Shown here: one piece after another, positions 1-11,480 of the stretch
How the letters are laid out: each line of letters starts with the position of its first letter
Position numbering within the stretch: the stretch's first letter is position 1
From: Heterohyrax brucei
Lineage: Eukaryota > Chordata > Mammalia > Hyracoidea > Procaviidae
Assembly: GCA_028571685.1 (NCBI GenBank)
Contig: CM053162.1
Span: 45,790,851 to 45,854,850 of the forward strand
DNA: 64,000 nucleotides
Direction: 5' to 3'
Notes under the pieces: model-generated
What the model saw: only the letters and a program-made list of their open reading frames with translations
Told to the model about the DNA's origin: nothing
The model's database searches: none
Position numbers and translations under genes: made by a program

Positions 1-207
1 TATTATTAGTGTGCATTTCCAGAAAGCACAGATGACAGAAAATTAAGAAAAACTAATAAAACAAAGAGAATATTTAGTTACATATTACTGTTACTGTATT
101 TAGTGTATTTATTATGCCTATTAAGAATCATGGGAAGTTAACAGTCATGAGGGTCATATATTCATGAGGGAGGACAGGTAAATTTTCTAATGCCGTGTCA
201 CTCATAA

Positions 208-247
208 GGGTCTATGGCTGCCAAGTGCTGTCGAGTCGGGTCTATGG
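208..247 (-). repeat. Micro-retroposon (20 bp) with 10-bp target duplication
   Basis: The direct repeat gggtctatgg stands at 208-217 and 238-247 and brackets a 20-bp insert at 218-237. On the minus strand the insert reads gactcgacagcacttggcag, the extreme 3' end of an RTE/AfroSINE-like retroposon. It belongs with the similar insertions near 9.6, 14.8, 35.4 and 61.3 kb. Confidence 0.7.
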
Positions 248-370
248 TTATGTTTACTATATGTTCAAAGTACATTTGTGTGTGTGGCAGTAGTGAGAGT
301 ACCACATGTCCATCCAATCAATGAACACTGACATTTTTAATGATTGACTTTGCAGAAACTATACACCCAC

Positions 371-523
371 GTGGAAAATGTGGTGGCATATTGGTTAAGT
401 GCTGTCTGCTAACCAGAAGGTTGGCTGTTTGAATCCACCAGGTGCTCCCTGAAAACTCTATGAAGCAGTTCTACTCTGTCCTATAGGGTTGTTATGTGCT
501 GGAATTGACTTGATGGGGAGGCA
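371..523 (+). mobile_element. AfroSINE, short form
   Basis: The order is an A-box-like 'attggttaagtgct', 'tgctaacc', B-box-like 'gtttgaatccacc', 'ctctatgaagcag', 'gtcctatagggt' and a decayed tail. An exact 11-bp target duplication, tatacacccac, flanks it at 360-370 and 524-534. The copy is near full length and noncoding. Confidence 0.9.
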
Positions 524-566
524 TATACACCCACATGCTAATGAAAGTAAAATAAAAATGAAAACA

Positions 567-720
567 TTGCTGTCAAGTCAACTCTGAATCACAGAGACTC
601 TGCAAGACAGAGTACAATAATTGCCCTATCATAGGGTTTCCAAGGAGCCGATGGTGGATGGCTTCCAATGGCCAAACACAGCCATAGATCTTAACCACCA
701 CTGTGCCATCAGGGTTTCCC
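567..720 (-). mobile_element. AfroSINE, antisense
   Basis: An antisense copy running from 'attgctgtcaagtcaactct' to 'ctgtgccatcagggtttcc'. The middle is diverged, with extra bases before 'gggtttccaaggagc'. It faces the preceding SINE and could pair with it in RNA. Confidence 0.85.
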
Positions 721-821
721 GCAAATACAAAAACAGAAGAGGGCACTTGTACAAGGAGCAAATAGAAAAGCCATTTTGTAATTTAGTAAGATGTGAGCAC
801 TAACATCTCTTTTCTTCTTTT

Positions 822-980
822 GGAAACTCTGGTAGTGTAGCGGTTTAAGAGCCTCTGCTGCTTTCCGAAAAGTGACCATCTGAATCTACCAGGCAGTCCT
901 TGGAAACCCTATGGGGCAGTATACTTAGTCCTGCAGGGTGGCTACAAGGTGGAATTGTCTTGATGTGAAAGGTTTTTTGT
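822..980 (+). mobile_element. AfroSINE
   Basis: Begins 'gaaactctggtagtgtagcg' and keeps 'tccttggaaaccctatgggg'. The tail is decayed into a T-rich run ('gttttttgttttttcgtttt'). Confidence 0.85.
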
Positions 981-1049
981 TTTTTCGTTTTTTTCTTTCT
1001 AACATCTTCTTCAGTAAAAAGCCGTGAATTTATCAAATGGAAACCCACA

Positions 1050-1800
1050 TAAGTTCTCTAACATACTCTACAGCTAAACATGTATAATTATGCTAGTATT
1101 TACCGTAGATAAATTGTCTGGTAAGCAAAAATCCTCATGTACTCGTGAACTGAAAGTCTTAGATAAATAGTAGTTTCATCTAGATTTTATTTTCTGATCC
1201 AAAGCCCTGAATTATCTGTCCTACTGATTTTAAAATGTTACAATGTTTCAAAATCACAATTTCTAACAATGTGACTCTAATCTGAAACTGTTTTGTTATT
1301 TCTTCAAATATAATGTAGCAGCTACCTTAAATACAGGAAACTTTCCAGGTTAGTTTAAGTACAGTATAAGGCATTAACATGTCTTATTAAGACATAGATA
1401 TAAGTACCACTAAAATATTTATAGGACTTTCACTTAATTAAAACACACTCAATAATTTTGGGAGTAATATACAAATTTTTGATGTAACATCTGTTTCTGT
1501 CTTCTAAATTGGTTGCTTTATTACTTTGGAAGCAATTGTCTAACATTGTTAGATTTCTCTGTTACTATTGTGTCTTTTTTAAAGATAATATTTCTTTTTT
1601 AAAGATAATATTTCACTGTATTTTCAGTGAAAGTATACATAGCAAATTAGGTTTCCACTGAAAATTTACTACACAAATTTTTCAGTGACATTGGTTACTT
1701 TACATTTCTTTTGATTATGATATCCTAAATTTCTCCTTTAATCATCACGACAATTACTAAGAACTTCCTAGAATCCAAATGTAGAAAAAACTAAGGTACT
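1050..1800. other. AT-rich unique sequence, no feature seen
   Basis: No repeat family, reading frame or splice-like structure is recognisable. The only structure is the short tandem duplication at 1573-1612. Confidence 0.5.
1573..1612. repeat. 20-bp tandem duplication
   Basis: The unit tcttttttaaagataatatt occurs twice head to tail (1573-1592, 1593-1612) without a mismatch, suggesting a recent local duplication. Confidence 0.9.
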
Positions 1801-1804
1801 GTGA

Positions 1805-2265
1805 TCTATTAGTTTTCTATTGCTGCATAAAAGTTGCCACAAATTTCACAGCTTAAAACAACACACATTTATTACGTTACAGCTTCTGTGGGCCAGGCAT
1901 TCAGGCATGTCTTGGCTTGGTCTTCTGCACAAAGTCTTGGAAGGTTGCAACCTAGGTATCAACTAGGCTGCATTTTCATCTGGACACCTGTCTAGGTATC
2001 TGCTACCAAGCTCACTCAATTGTAGCACTTCCTCAGTTGTAGAACAGAGAAAATGGCTTCTTGCTGGCTGGACACTGTCCTTAGTACCTAGGAGTTGTTG
2101 GCAGTTCCCAGACACGTGGTTTTTGCTGGTGAAGAGATTCTCTAAAAATGAGCCTGACAGTAAAGCAGAATGATCTCTCTCATCTTGGCTGTATTCTATG
2201 AGTGACAAGGAAGTTACAGTTCCACTAACACCCAAAGACAGGATTACATAAAGGGATGAACATAA
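1805..2265 (-). mobile_element. LTR of MLT1/ERVL-MaLR type, antisense
   Basis: It opens with 'attagttttctattgctgca', then 'gccacaaatttcacagctta' and 'aaaacaacacacatttatt', the antisense signature of the 3' end of mammalian MaLR-type LTRs. The rest is decayed. The exact subfamily is uncertain. Confidence 0.6.
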
Positions 2266-2324
2266 AAAATTCTTAGAGTCTACCTTCCACTGCCTGTGGC
2301 AATTGGTATCACACGCTTTAGAGT

Positions 2325-2530
2325 TTGGCTACACCTCTGTCTGTGACTCATTTACGTTACTTTAAGCTTCATTTCTAACTCTTAGTTTCTTCATCTGCCA
2401 CACAGAGCCAATAGCCTCTTTATACTTTGTGTTCCTCCCATGTAAAATGGGGCTCATAGTAGAGGTAATGTGAGGACTCAGTGAGCATCTTAGCACAATA
2501 ACTAACAACATGAAATGCTCACAAAACATT
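2325..2530 (+). mobile_element. MIR SINE
   Basis: Contains 'agtttcttcatctgcca', 'catgtaaaatggggctcata' and 'gtgaggactcagtgagcat', the core and 3' order of MIR. About 35 bp appear inserted before 'gtaaaatgggg'. Confidence 0.75.
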
Positions 2531-2706
2531 TGCCAGTTTTCTTCCTCCCACTGCTTCCTTCCTCTCTTCTTATTTTGATCTTGGCCTATTACAGATTCAC
2601 AGCGGCATTTCTACCCTTTTAACTCCTAGTTTTTTCAGTCTGTGTCCCAAGTATGTACGTGTGTGTCTAGCTATACCTTGGGCCTTTCCAAATCAACTCT
2701 GGCATT

Positions 2707-2903
2707 GATACCCACTGCTATCAAGTTGATTTTGATTCATAGTGACCCTATAGGATAGAGGAGAACTGCCCCATAGGGTTTCCAGGGCTATAATCTTTAC
2801 CAAAGTAGACTTTCACATCTTTCTTCACAGAGAGGTCTGTGTTCAAATCCCTGGACCATTTGGTTAGCAGCTGGGTGCTTTAACACAATACCAACAGAGC
2901 TCC
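2707..2903 (-). mobile_element. AfroSINE, long form, antisense
   Basis: Has the antisense 3' end 'ctgctatcaagttgattttg' and 'gaactgccccatagggtttc', followed by the extra 'ggctataatctttacc' segment of the long form. It ends 'caacagagctcc'. Confidence 0.85.
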
Positions 2904-3034
2904 TTCTAGTATCAATACCTCTTAAAGTAGGGCTGGTGGTATGGCAAGACTGATCTCCAATTTGAGTCAGGCAAAATCAATAAAATGATAAGTCCATAAC
3001 ATTAGAAATATAAGCAGTTTACAGAACTTTGCTG

Positions 3035-3275
3035 AGATTGGTTTTTAGCTCCATGAGTCATGTTCATCCCAGCTTTGTCACCTTCTACTTGAGCAACTTT
3101 ATGCATGTTGCTTCAGTTCTCTAAAGCTCAGTTTCTTATAGGATATTAATGCTATCCACTTATACACATCCTGTACAGATTACATTTAAAGTACGCTTGA
3201 GTAGTGTACAGCACATAGTGCCTAGCTTGTAGACAATGCTTAAAAATGTTAGGCATCATAGTTTCTATTGTCATC
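3035..3275 (+). mobile_element. MIR SINE
   Basis: Runs from 'cagctttgtcaccttctact' through 'ctcagtttcttata' to 'acagcacatagtgcctagct', matching MIR head to tail. Confidence 0.75.
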
Positions 3276-3289
3276 TTCACTATCTTGTT

Positions 3290-5430
3290 ATTAGGAAGGC
3301 TGTCCATTGTGTGAAAGAAGCCTACAGAATAGGAGAAGGCAAGTTATAAATGGAGTCAGACAAGGCATAATACATCACAAATTCTCTAAAGTCCCCATCA
3401 GTCAAAAAGCCTCAAGTCAAATAATTAGTCAGAAGGTGCCTAAATCGGCAATTTAGAAACTGGACAAACAGAAATTAGGGACCAAGATAAGACTGCGAAT
3501 TCTCAACTACACTATGAGCGATGCAACACCAGATATCAACAACAGAGAAGCACATAGAACAGATCATTCCTGCCTCAGATGAAGTCTTTTATATACTTCT
3601 GGCTAGAGCAAGATTCAACCATATAGCATATCTAACCCAACACTTAAAGTGCAAAATGTGTAAGTCGCAATGCTACTGGAAAACAGTGAATACATTATGG
3701 AGCCAATTGGAGAAAAAGTACAGTTATCACAAATATCCTAACCAGTGATAGATTCCCCAGTAAGCATGTGCTTAGGGCATCAACAAAATGGGGATACGAG
3801 TTGTCCAAAGAAAAGACCTGTAGATTCCTAATAGTCACTAAATGACCCTGAAACTAGGACCTTTGCACGAGAATGAAGTAAACCTCATACTGGTTCATGA
3901 GGACACCCATGTGCTAGACTGCTTAAGCTATAAGGCCACTTCAACATCTTCATTGTCATCTGTCCCCTACAGTCTCCTTCCACGTAGGAAGTCTCTTAAG
4001 AGTATACTATTTCCTTTTAATAAGAAAGAGATGGGGTAGGCTGTTCAATCTAACTATTGCTACATTTATCCAATATGCAGCTAGATCTAACATGAGCAGT
4101 TACTGGGCAAGCATGGATTATTTTGATGGATAAGAGTTCTCTCATCAATTTGAGAGAACCACTTTGTACATCTACATCTGCTGATCAGCAGCTCCAGCCA
4201 GGTAGGCCAGCAATGATCTTTGCCATGACGCAAACACAAGGGTATGGTCTTGTGGAAATACTGGTAAACAACCGATGGGAACTCCAACCCCAGAGGAGGG
4301 GTGAAAGTGAGGAAACTTGAATAGGTTGACCACTGCTCTGTGTCTTAAATTTAGTAAATAATAATATTTGTAACTTTAACATTGAAATAAGTTTGGTATG
4401 CATGTGGACACAATCTAGGATACATTTAATACTAACATGACTAATAATCTAATACTAATACAGCAAATAGAAAAAATACTGGAAACGCTAATATCTATCT
4501 AACACAAAAATTTTTAATTCATGTTTTGTTTTTTATTATCTATTGGCAGGACACAGTGCTTTACATCACACTACTATGCTGCTAAACAAGGCATCAGACA
4601 CATGAAGAGGAGTCAAAAGTCAATATTTATTATCACGCAAGAAAGGTTTCTGTTTGGCAACAATGAGTGTTTCTCAATTAGTCTGTCAAGAAAGTGACAA
4701 AGGACGTTTATCAGAACTTTATGTTTGTACTTTATCACAAGATTTATGTATCTTCAGTAAACTGAACAATTCCTCAAGAAAATAAATGAATATTTAGATT
4801 AAAAATTATACAAACTATTTTATTTTTCCATTTTCCTTCAGACTGACTTTCTTTTGAGAAATTGATACTGGTATTGTTAACAACTCACAGTATAAACCTG
4901 TTGTGGAGAAGAGATGCTTTGCTCCATCAATTATGTACGTATCTCCAAATATGGGAGTTGAACAATTCCACAAATAAATAAAATGTACACTTTATCAATT
5001 CTGTATACAACAGCAATTATATTTTCTTTTTCATCTGGACCCATCTGGTACAACATCACGTTCAGTTCTGGTGAGAGGACCTCTCATGCACCCGCCAGCG
5101 GCACTATAGTCACATGACTTGTGACGTATGTGGTCCTGTTCCGCTCAAGGAGCCGAGATGCATCTTCCAGTTGTGCACACCCTCACCCTTGTGTTCCTCC
5201 CTTCCTCTTTGTGATTGCCCTCACAGGTGTTGGGTATCAGTGGTGCTCCAAAGAATTGTGAAGGCTCAGCATCAAAGGATGGAAAGTGAGTATGTAAGAT
5301 TTAAGCATGGTTTCAAGATGAAAAACACGCCTGGATGTGTGTTAAGGGCCCACCAGCAAACATGCTACCACCAATGAGTGAAGTTATCTCTGACTGCCTT
5401 GTACGTACTCTTTCTTTTGATTATCTCAGA
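3290..5430. other. Unassigned sequence
   Basis: No recognisable gene or repeat. Short reading frames near 3.5 and 4.1 kb have no motif I know. The block around 5040-5380 is somewhat richer in CpG ('cacccgccagcgg', 'ttgtgacgtatg') but shows no gene structure. Confidence 0.4.
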
Positions 5431-5431
5431 C

Positions 5432-5600
5432 TTGGGAAACTCTGGTGGCAGAATGGTAAAGAACTGTGCTGCTAACCAAAAGGTTGGTGGTTCAAATCCA
5501 ACAGGCACTCCTTGGAAACATGATGAGGCAGTTCTGTCTTGCCCTATAGGGTCACTGTAAGTCAGAATCACCTTGGCAGCTATGAGTGTTTTGGATTTTA
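5432..5600 (+). mobile_element. AfroSINE
   Basis: 'gggaaactctggtggcagaa', 'gctaaccaaaaggttggtgg', B-box-like 'gttcaaatccaac' and 'ccctatagggtcactgtaag' occur in order. The terminal tail is diverged. Confidence 0.9.
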
Positions 5601-6379
5601 TCTCAAACTTGAAGAACAAAATTACATGTTTGAAATCAATTTTTTAAAATTGTGCTTTAGAAGAAGGATTACAAAGAAAATGAGTTTCTTATTAAACAAT
5701 CAGTACACACATTGTGTTGTGACATTGGTTGCCAACCCTGCAGCATGTCAGTGACCTCCCTTTCTTAACTTTAGGTTCCACATTACCAGTTTTCCAGTTC
5801 CTGCCTACCTTTTACTCCTTGCCCCTGCCACGGTGTGCCCATTTAGTCTCAGTTTGCTTTATGGGCCTGTCTAATCCAGTGAGTTTGAGTGAGGAGTCCT
5901 TTCGCTGAAAAATGAATCTCTAAGAGAGACATCAGCATTGAGTTAAAAGGGCATCTTAGAGGGGGCTAAATAAATTGAGTTTCATTTACTAATTTTAAAG
6001 TATCGATTTTTTGTGTAAAGTCAAAATTTAAAGTAAATTTAAGTAGAACTAAATTTAAAAAGTGACATAATTTTATATCCAGTTAAAATGAAACAGCAAC
6101 AACTATATTAACAAAAATGAAAACTTGCAGAAGCTGAAAAGAAAACATTTTGTGAATCCTGAAGACAGTTTCAAAATAAACTTCCTTTTAAAAATGTAAT
6201 GAATCAGAAGAGATTTGCTATTGGATGTTAGAGTTTAATGGGTACACATTGTTGTACTAGTACCAGTAGTGTTAAAATTACTAATAGCAATATGAATATA
6301 ATTACTCATAGCAATATGAATATAATACAGTATGTGCCAAATTCTGCATCCATTCCTTGCGGTAATAAAAAATTGATAA
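5601..6379. other. AT-rich unique sequence with a 24-bp tandem repeat
   Basis: Nothing recognisable except a 24-bp unit repeated twice at 6277-6300 and 6301-6324 with one mismatch. The repeat lies just upstream of the decayed coding-like segment. Confidence 0.5.
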
Positions 6380-6810
6380 TGGTTTAGAAAGCAAAACTAC
6401 TTTAGAATCTGAAGTTGTTGCATCTGTAGACTCCATAAATAACAGAAATACAGATCCTGTTTTTTTGGAATAATTTTCTTCTCTTGATGTAAATTATTGG
6501 ATCAAATGAGGACCAAGTGATTGTTAATATCACAGTAGACCACCTGAAAATTCATTTCAAAAATTTCTGGAAGGTAAAGAAACAAGGTTGTGTAGCCAGA
6601 ATATACTCTTAGGGTGCAAAGCTAATAGCAAAAATTATAAGAGGGAGCAGCTACTGTATTCTCCATTAGTCAGCTCTGTATATTGCTTTGTTTGCAAAAC
6701 TCAGATTCTAAATGCCTTAGAAAAAAGATTGATGAAGACTAAATACAAAAAGGAGTTACCAAAAGAGAAGCTGGAAACTTTACCAACAAAAGACAGACAC
6801 TAGAGTATGT
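6380..6810 (+). pseudogene. Decayed hAT/ZMYM-like coding segment (candidate)
   Basis: Plus-strand translation across stops gives blocks resembling the N-terminal TTF-type region of hAT-derived proteins such as ZMYM1-like ones. One block is a W-I-K...G-P motif near 6495-6515. The other is REQLLYSP...VYCFVCKTQ at about 6640-6705, where the family has a 'W-L-Y-S-P...Y-C-F-C-C' pattern. In-frame stops and a frame change separate the blocks, so it is not functional. It could be an old transposon piece or a retrocopy. The resemblance is by eye only. Confidence 0.35.
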
Positions 6811-7144
6811 ATTTACGTAGTTGGGTGGAATAACACAATGTAGCATTTTCACTGGATGAGTCAAAGTCTTCAAGATTCAGAAATCATTTTAAAGACATTC
6901 ATCTTCTCTACCAGTCATTAACTGTATATTTATTTAAGAGAAGATTTTGAAAACACAACAGAACAGATACTGCCAAATGCTAATCATCACACAGTTCACA
7001 AAAACAAGTAAATCATGGAAGTGCTGCAGAAATATTGAGTGTCAGAAATCAGTTTGGCATAACCACATATTGCACCGTCACTCACACACTTGAATGTTGC
7101 TTGAAAACAAGGGCATAATTGAAGCTACAGAAGGTAAGTTAGAT
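6811..7144. other. Unassigned AT-rich sequence
   Basis: No repeat signature seen. It may be the degraded continuation of the coding-like segment upstream. Confidence 0.35.
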
Positions 7145-8092
7145 AACAGAGATCTTCTAAGACTTCACCAAAAGAGTAAAATGCGAACTTAGAGACTGGG
7201 AAAAAAAGTGGCTGCGACAACTCCAACACAGTTCTAATCCCCTGGTCACAATTTTAGCTCAGTAATGAAGCCAGCACAACTTGTCCAAGGCAAAAAGGCA
7301 AGGTCAGGTAGGCCCTATGGACACATCAAAATTCCCCGAGGGACCAAATTGCTTGGGTGGATGCTTTGGGGGCTGTAGTCTTGGGGAATATGTAGCTCAA
7401 CTGCCGTAACATAGTTTGTAAACAAAGTGTTCTACATTGCACTTTGGTGTACAGTGTCTGTGGTCTTAAAAGCTTGTGAGTGTTCATCTAAGATACCCAA
7501 CTGATCTTACCCCATCTGGAGCAAAGGAGAACAAATAAAACCAAAGACACAAGGAAAAGATTAGTCCAAAGGACTAATGGACTACAGCTACACACAGCCT
7601 TCACCAGGATGAGTGCGGTAGAATTAGATGGTGCTCGATTACCACCACCGACTGCTCTGACAGGGATCACAGTAGAGGGTCCTTGACAGAGCTGAAGTGA
7701 AATGTGGAACACAATTCTAGCTCATAGAAAAAGAATGCTTGCTGGCCTGACAGAGACTGGAAAAACCCTTAGAATATGCCCCCTGGGCACACTTTTAGCA
7801 CACTTCAGTAATGAAGTCACTTCCCACGATTTACTCTTCAGCTAAAGATTGGACAGGCCCATAAAACCAAAGGAGACTGAAAGGGGACACCAGCCCAGGG
7901 GCAAGGACAAGAAAGCAGAAGTGATCAGGAAAGCTGGTAGTAGTGAAACTGAGGTCAAGAAGGGGAAAGTGTTGACATGTCATGGGGTGGGTAATGTCAA
8001 GAAGACAATATGTGTACTATTAATGTCACAGAACAATATGTGTACTATTTAATGAGAAACTAGTTGTTCTCTGAACCTTTATCTAAAGTACC
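7145..8092 (+). mobile_element. L1 3' UTR, afrotherian type
   Basis: Long 3' UTR segment with 'gggaccaaattgcttgggtg', 'gtcttaaaagcttgtgagtg', 'accgactgctctgacaggga' and the end 'atgagaaactagttgttctc...cctttatctaaagtac', a pattern I associate with elephant L1 3' UTRs. Near the end the stretch acaatatgtgtactatt is duplicated (about 8006-8050). No ORF2 remains at its 5' side, so the copy is 5' truncated. Confidence 0.7.
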
Positions 8093-8094
8093 AC

Positions 8095-8150
8095 CCAAAA
8101 AGTATCACACAGCACCTAGCACATAGCAAACACTCATTAAGTATGAGTTA
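8095..8150 (+). mobile_element. MIR 3' fragment
   Basis: 'cagcacctagcacatagcaa' followed by 'acactcattaagtatgagtt' is the MIR 3' end, abutting the L1 end. Confidence 0.55.
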
Positions 8151-8154
8151 TTTT

Positions 8155-8519
8155 AAATATTACTGTAAAACAGAATAAAGGGCAAAAGTATATGAAGAAC
8201 TTTCAAAGAGATTTTCTTTCTTAAACATTGTGGATATACCTGACAAAGAATGTATGAAGGCACCCAAGAAATTAGTTCAGGCTCATCCCAGTGACTTCAA
8301 GAGAAACCTCTACAGAGAAGTGTGGCAATTTCATTCTTACATGAGAACTAAGATTACAAATTAAGGACAGATTTTACTCATGTAGGCATGTAGGAATCCA
8401 GAACAGGAGATAACTACAATGTGTATTTCCCAGTGCTGAAATTACTTTACCCATACTCCAGTGATCACAAACTGCACAACAGAATGCTCAGTTTTGTCCC
8501 TGAAGAGATTAAAAACCCA
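8155..8519. other. Unassigned sequence
   Basis: Unique-looking AT-rich sequence between two L1 segments. No motif recognised. Confidence 0.4.
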
Positions 8520-10105
8520 CAGCATGTAACAACTCAAGATAGACTCCATGAAAAAGAAAAATAACCCAATCAAACAATGGGCAAAAGACATAGACAGACA
8601 CTTCATCAAAGAAGACATCCAGCCAAAATACGCATGAGGAAATACTCACAATCATTAGCTATTAGAGAAATCCAAGTCAAAACTACAACAAGATACCATT
8701 TCACTCCAATGGAGAGGCTGTGGAGAGATTGGAACTCTCCTACACTGCTGGTGAGAATGCAAAATGGTATACCTCTTTGGAAAGCAATTTGGTGTTTTCT
8801 TTAAAAGCTAGAAACAGCAATACCATGTGATCCAGCAATCCTACTGCTTGGAATAAATCCTACAGAAGTAAAAGCGGTCATATGAACAGATACATGCACA
8901 CGAATGTTGATTGCAGCATGGTCCACAATAACAAAAAGATGGAATCAACCTAGCTACCCATCAACAGATGAATGGATAAACAAACTATGGTATATATACA
9001 CAATAGAACACTGTGTAACAATAAAGAGCAATGATGACTTTAGGAAGCATTTCATAACCTAGCATCAACCAGAAGACATTATGCTGAAGTGAAATCAGTC
9101 AGCTTTAAAAGGACAGATACTCTGTGAGAGCACCATTATAAGGACTTAAAAAAAAGATGTATGTACAGAAGAAAAATTTCTTTGATAGCTATGAGAGTAC
9201 GGAGGAAGGGAGAGGGTTTTTCATGGATTAGTTAGTCAATAAGAAATCAGTTAGGTGAAGCATGTGGCAGCACCCAGTAGAAGGCGGGTAGGTATAACTG
9301 GACTACGCCATAAACTGAAAGGTCATCTAAATTCAACCCAACATTTCAAAGGATAGAGTAGCAGGGACAGGGGTCGGGGGGACCATGTTTTCAAGGAACA
9401 TTGAGGGCAGTTGGCATAACTAGCGTTTTGTTAAGACAGTCTTCTGCACCTCATGTTGATGAGTGGCATCTGGAGTCTTCAGAGTCAGCAAGCTGCCATC
9501 CTAGAACCATCAGTTGGTCCCAATCAACCTGAACAGGTGATGACCGAGAACATCAAAGACAGAAGGGAAAAGGAGCTCACCAGCCAGCCAAGTGCCATCG
9601 AAAATGAGCTCAGGAGACAGAAAGACCTATATGATTGGGAGACTACATCAGTAGGAGACCGGATGCTGCCTGGCTACCACCAAAAACAGCCTCGATAGGG
9701 GACACAATGTAGAGTCCCCGACGTAGCACAAGAAACAGAGGTATTCAGATTAAGAACTCTACTGAAAGACCAGAACTGATGGCTAGATGACCTGGAGGGT
9801 CCCCTGGGAACATGGCCCGTAGACCTGATACTGGCCCAGAGCTGAAACCAGTGCTGAGATCAACACTTCAGACAAAGAATAGATTGGAGTTGGGGACACA
9901 GAGTGAGCATGTGGTGTGTGTATTTTGTGGTACTAGTTTCTTTCTGGAGGGGGCAGATGTTCTTTAAGAGGATACTAGAACAGTGAAAACGAGGAGCGTA
10001 CTGTAACAGGGTGAGGAGAGCAGATGGAGTTGAAAAGAGGAGGGCATACAAAACTGACTTGGATTGTATACTTCCACCTCATAATCGTAATAAATAGTCT
10101 ATTCA
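8520..10105 (+). mobile_element. L1 ORF2 C-terminus plus 3' UTR (5' truncated)
   Basis: 8520-9060 decodes, with frameshifts and stops, as the L1 ORF2 C-terminal region. Diagnostic DNA is 'caatgggcaaaagacataga', 'ctacactgctggtgagaatg' and 'gatggaatcaacctagctac'. From about 9190 the 3' UTR continues ('gttgatgagtggcatctgga', 'agagtccccgacgtagcac') to a tail near 10090 ('acttggattgtatacttcca', then 'aataaatag'). The same last segment recurs at 48.8 kb. A micro-retroposon sits at 9573-9612. Confidence 0.85.
9573..9612 (-). repeat. Micro-retroposon (26 bp) with 7-bp target duplication
   Basis: gagctca at 9573-9579 and 9606-9612 brackets a 26-bp insert whose minus strand contains cgatggcacttggctggctg. 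Removing insert plus one repeat copy restores a continuous L1 3' UTR reading 'ggagctcaggagacagaaag'. Confidence 0.65.
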
Positions 10106-10196
10106 TTATCCTTAGGAGGCATGGAAGTAGATATTATTCAGAAGTTTAACTGTGACAAACTCAATGAAGAACTGTAGGAGCAAAGAATAGAAAAAC

Positions 10197-10256
10197 TGAA
10201 ACCAAATTAACTGCCATCGAGTTGATTCTGACTCACAGTGACCCTATAGAAAGAAA
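10197..10256 (-). mobile_element. AfroSINE 3' fragment, antisense
   Basis: Only 'gaaaccaaattaactgccat...gagttgattctgactcacag' up to 'accctatag' is present, a SINE truncated to its last 60 bp. Confidence 0.75.
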
Positions 10257-10721
10257 TGTTTTTAATGGTAGCATGTAGGAGACACATGATCAATCTAAAA
10301 TTAAATGTAGTAATTTGTTGTAATATTTGTTTTTTGATCATTAAATTTTCTTTCTGACTTTTTTATTTGCACATTTATAATTATACATTTCTGACAAATG
10401 TAGAATTATTTTCAAAGTTTGCCATTTCCCTAGAGCATTAGTTATATAGTTATATATAGCGTTTTTAAAAAAGCCATTATCTTATTCTTGTTTTAAGTCA
10501 TTTTATACAGTATTTGGTTCTTTTATGGTTTCAGTTGGTTCTTTTATCTATGGAGGCTTTGTATAACAAACCAAACTGTAAATATTTCCAATTTTTTATT
10601 GTTGCCACTGTACTTTTTAAAAGTTCTGTACAGAGCCTGGAACAGTATAACGCATAGTGGACTCTGGATAAATATGCTTTTAATTTAGAAATAAATATGA
10701 ATTACTCCCCAGTACCTATAC
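10257..10721. other. AT-rich sequence with a MIR 3' scrap
   Basis: Mostly unassigned. 'gagcctggaacagtataacg' near 10636 followed by 'gactctggataaatatg' looks like the MIR 3' end. Confidence 0.4.
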
Positions 10722-10893
10722 ATGGAAACCCTGGTGGGACAATGATTAAGCGCTATGGCTGCTAGCTAAAAGGGCAGCAGTTCAACTCCCCATGGATACA
10801 CCTGACAAAGAATATTTTGGAAACCTTATGGGTAGTTCTACTCTATCCTATAGGGTAGCTAGGAGTTGAAAATCACTGATGACAAAGAGGTTG
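10722..10893 (+). mobile_element. AfroSINE
   Basis: 'atggaaaccctggtgggaca', 'gcgctatggctgctagctaa' and 'ctatcctatagggtagctag' in order, with about 15 extra bases in the middle ('tgacaaagaatattt'). Confidence 0.85.
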
Positions 10894-10911
10894 GTTTTTG
10901 TGGTTTGCTCA

Positions 10912-11063
10912 TTACCCTTTGCCATCCAGTTGTGACTCGTAGTGACCCTGTAGGACAAAACAGAATTGCCACATAGAGCTTCCAAGGAGCAGCTGGTGGG
11001 TTCAGACTGCTGACTTTTTGGTTAGTAGCCACAGCTCTTAACAATTGCACCACCAGGGCTCCA
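10912..11063 (-). mobile_element. AfroSINE, antisense
   Basis: 'tgccatccagttgtgactcg' through 'gaccctgtaggac' and 'ttccaaggagcagctggtgg' to 'gcaccaccagggctcc'. Nearly full length, and inverted relative to the SINE 20 bp upstream. Confidence 0.9.
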
Positions 11064-11089
11064 ACCTCCCCCTTAAAAAAAAAAAAAAA

Positions 11090-11247
11090 AAAAACCTGTT
11101 GCTGTTGAGTGTATTCCAACTCACTGTGGCCGTATAGGACAGAGGAGAACTGCCCCATTGAGTTTCCAAGGACCACCTGGTGGGTTTGAACCACCGACCT
11201 TTTGGTTAGCAGCTGTACCACTTAAGCACTGTGTCGCCAGGGTTTCC
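11090..11247 (-). mobile_element. AfroSINE, antisense, after an A-run
   Basis: A run of about 20 A at 11076-11095 leads into 'cctgttgctgttgagtgtat' and ends 'gtcgccagggtttcc'. It is the third SINE within 530 bp. Confidence 0.9.
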
Positions 11248-11329
11248 TATTGCTCCTTAGTACATGTTAATTGGTATAGTGGATATTAATAATTTATGAA
11301 ATTAATGGATGATATTGAAATCATTCTTC

Positions 11330-11480
11330 ACTCCATCTAATGTGTCAGCAAATCTGATTAGTTCTACCTTCAAAATATATGTAAACTAAACATTTCTCGC
11401 CATCTACATGGCATCTATGACTGGTCCAAGTCATCTCGTCTGCAGGAACTCTGACTGTAGCTCATGGGGTGTAATGAATG
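11330..11480 (+). mobile_element. L2-like fragment (candidate)
   Basis: 'gcaaatctgattagttctac', 'cttcaaaatatatgtaaact' and 'ctcgccatctacatgg' follow the order of an L2 3'-region segment. Weak match by eye. Confidence 0.4.
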
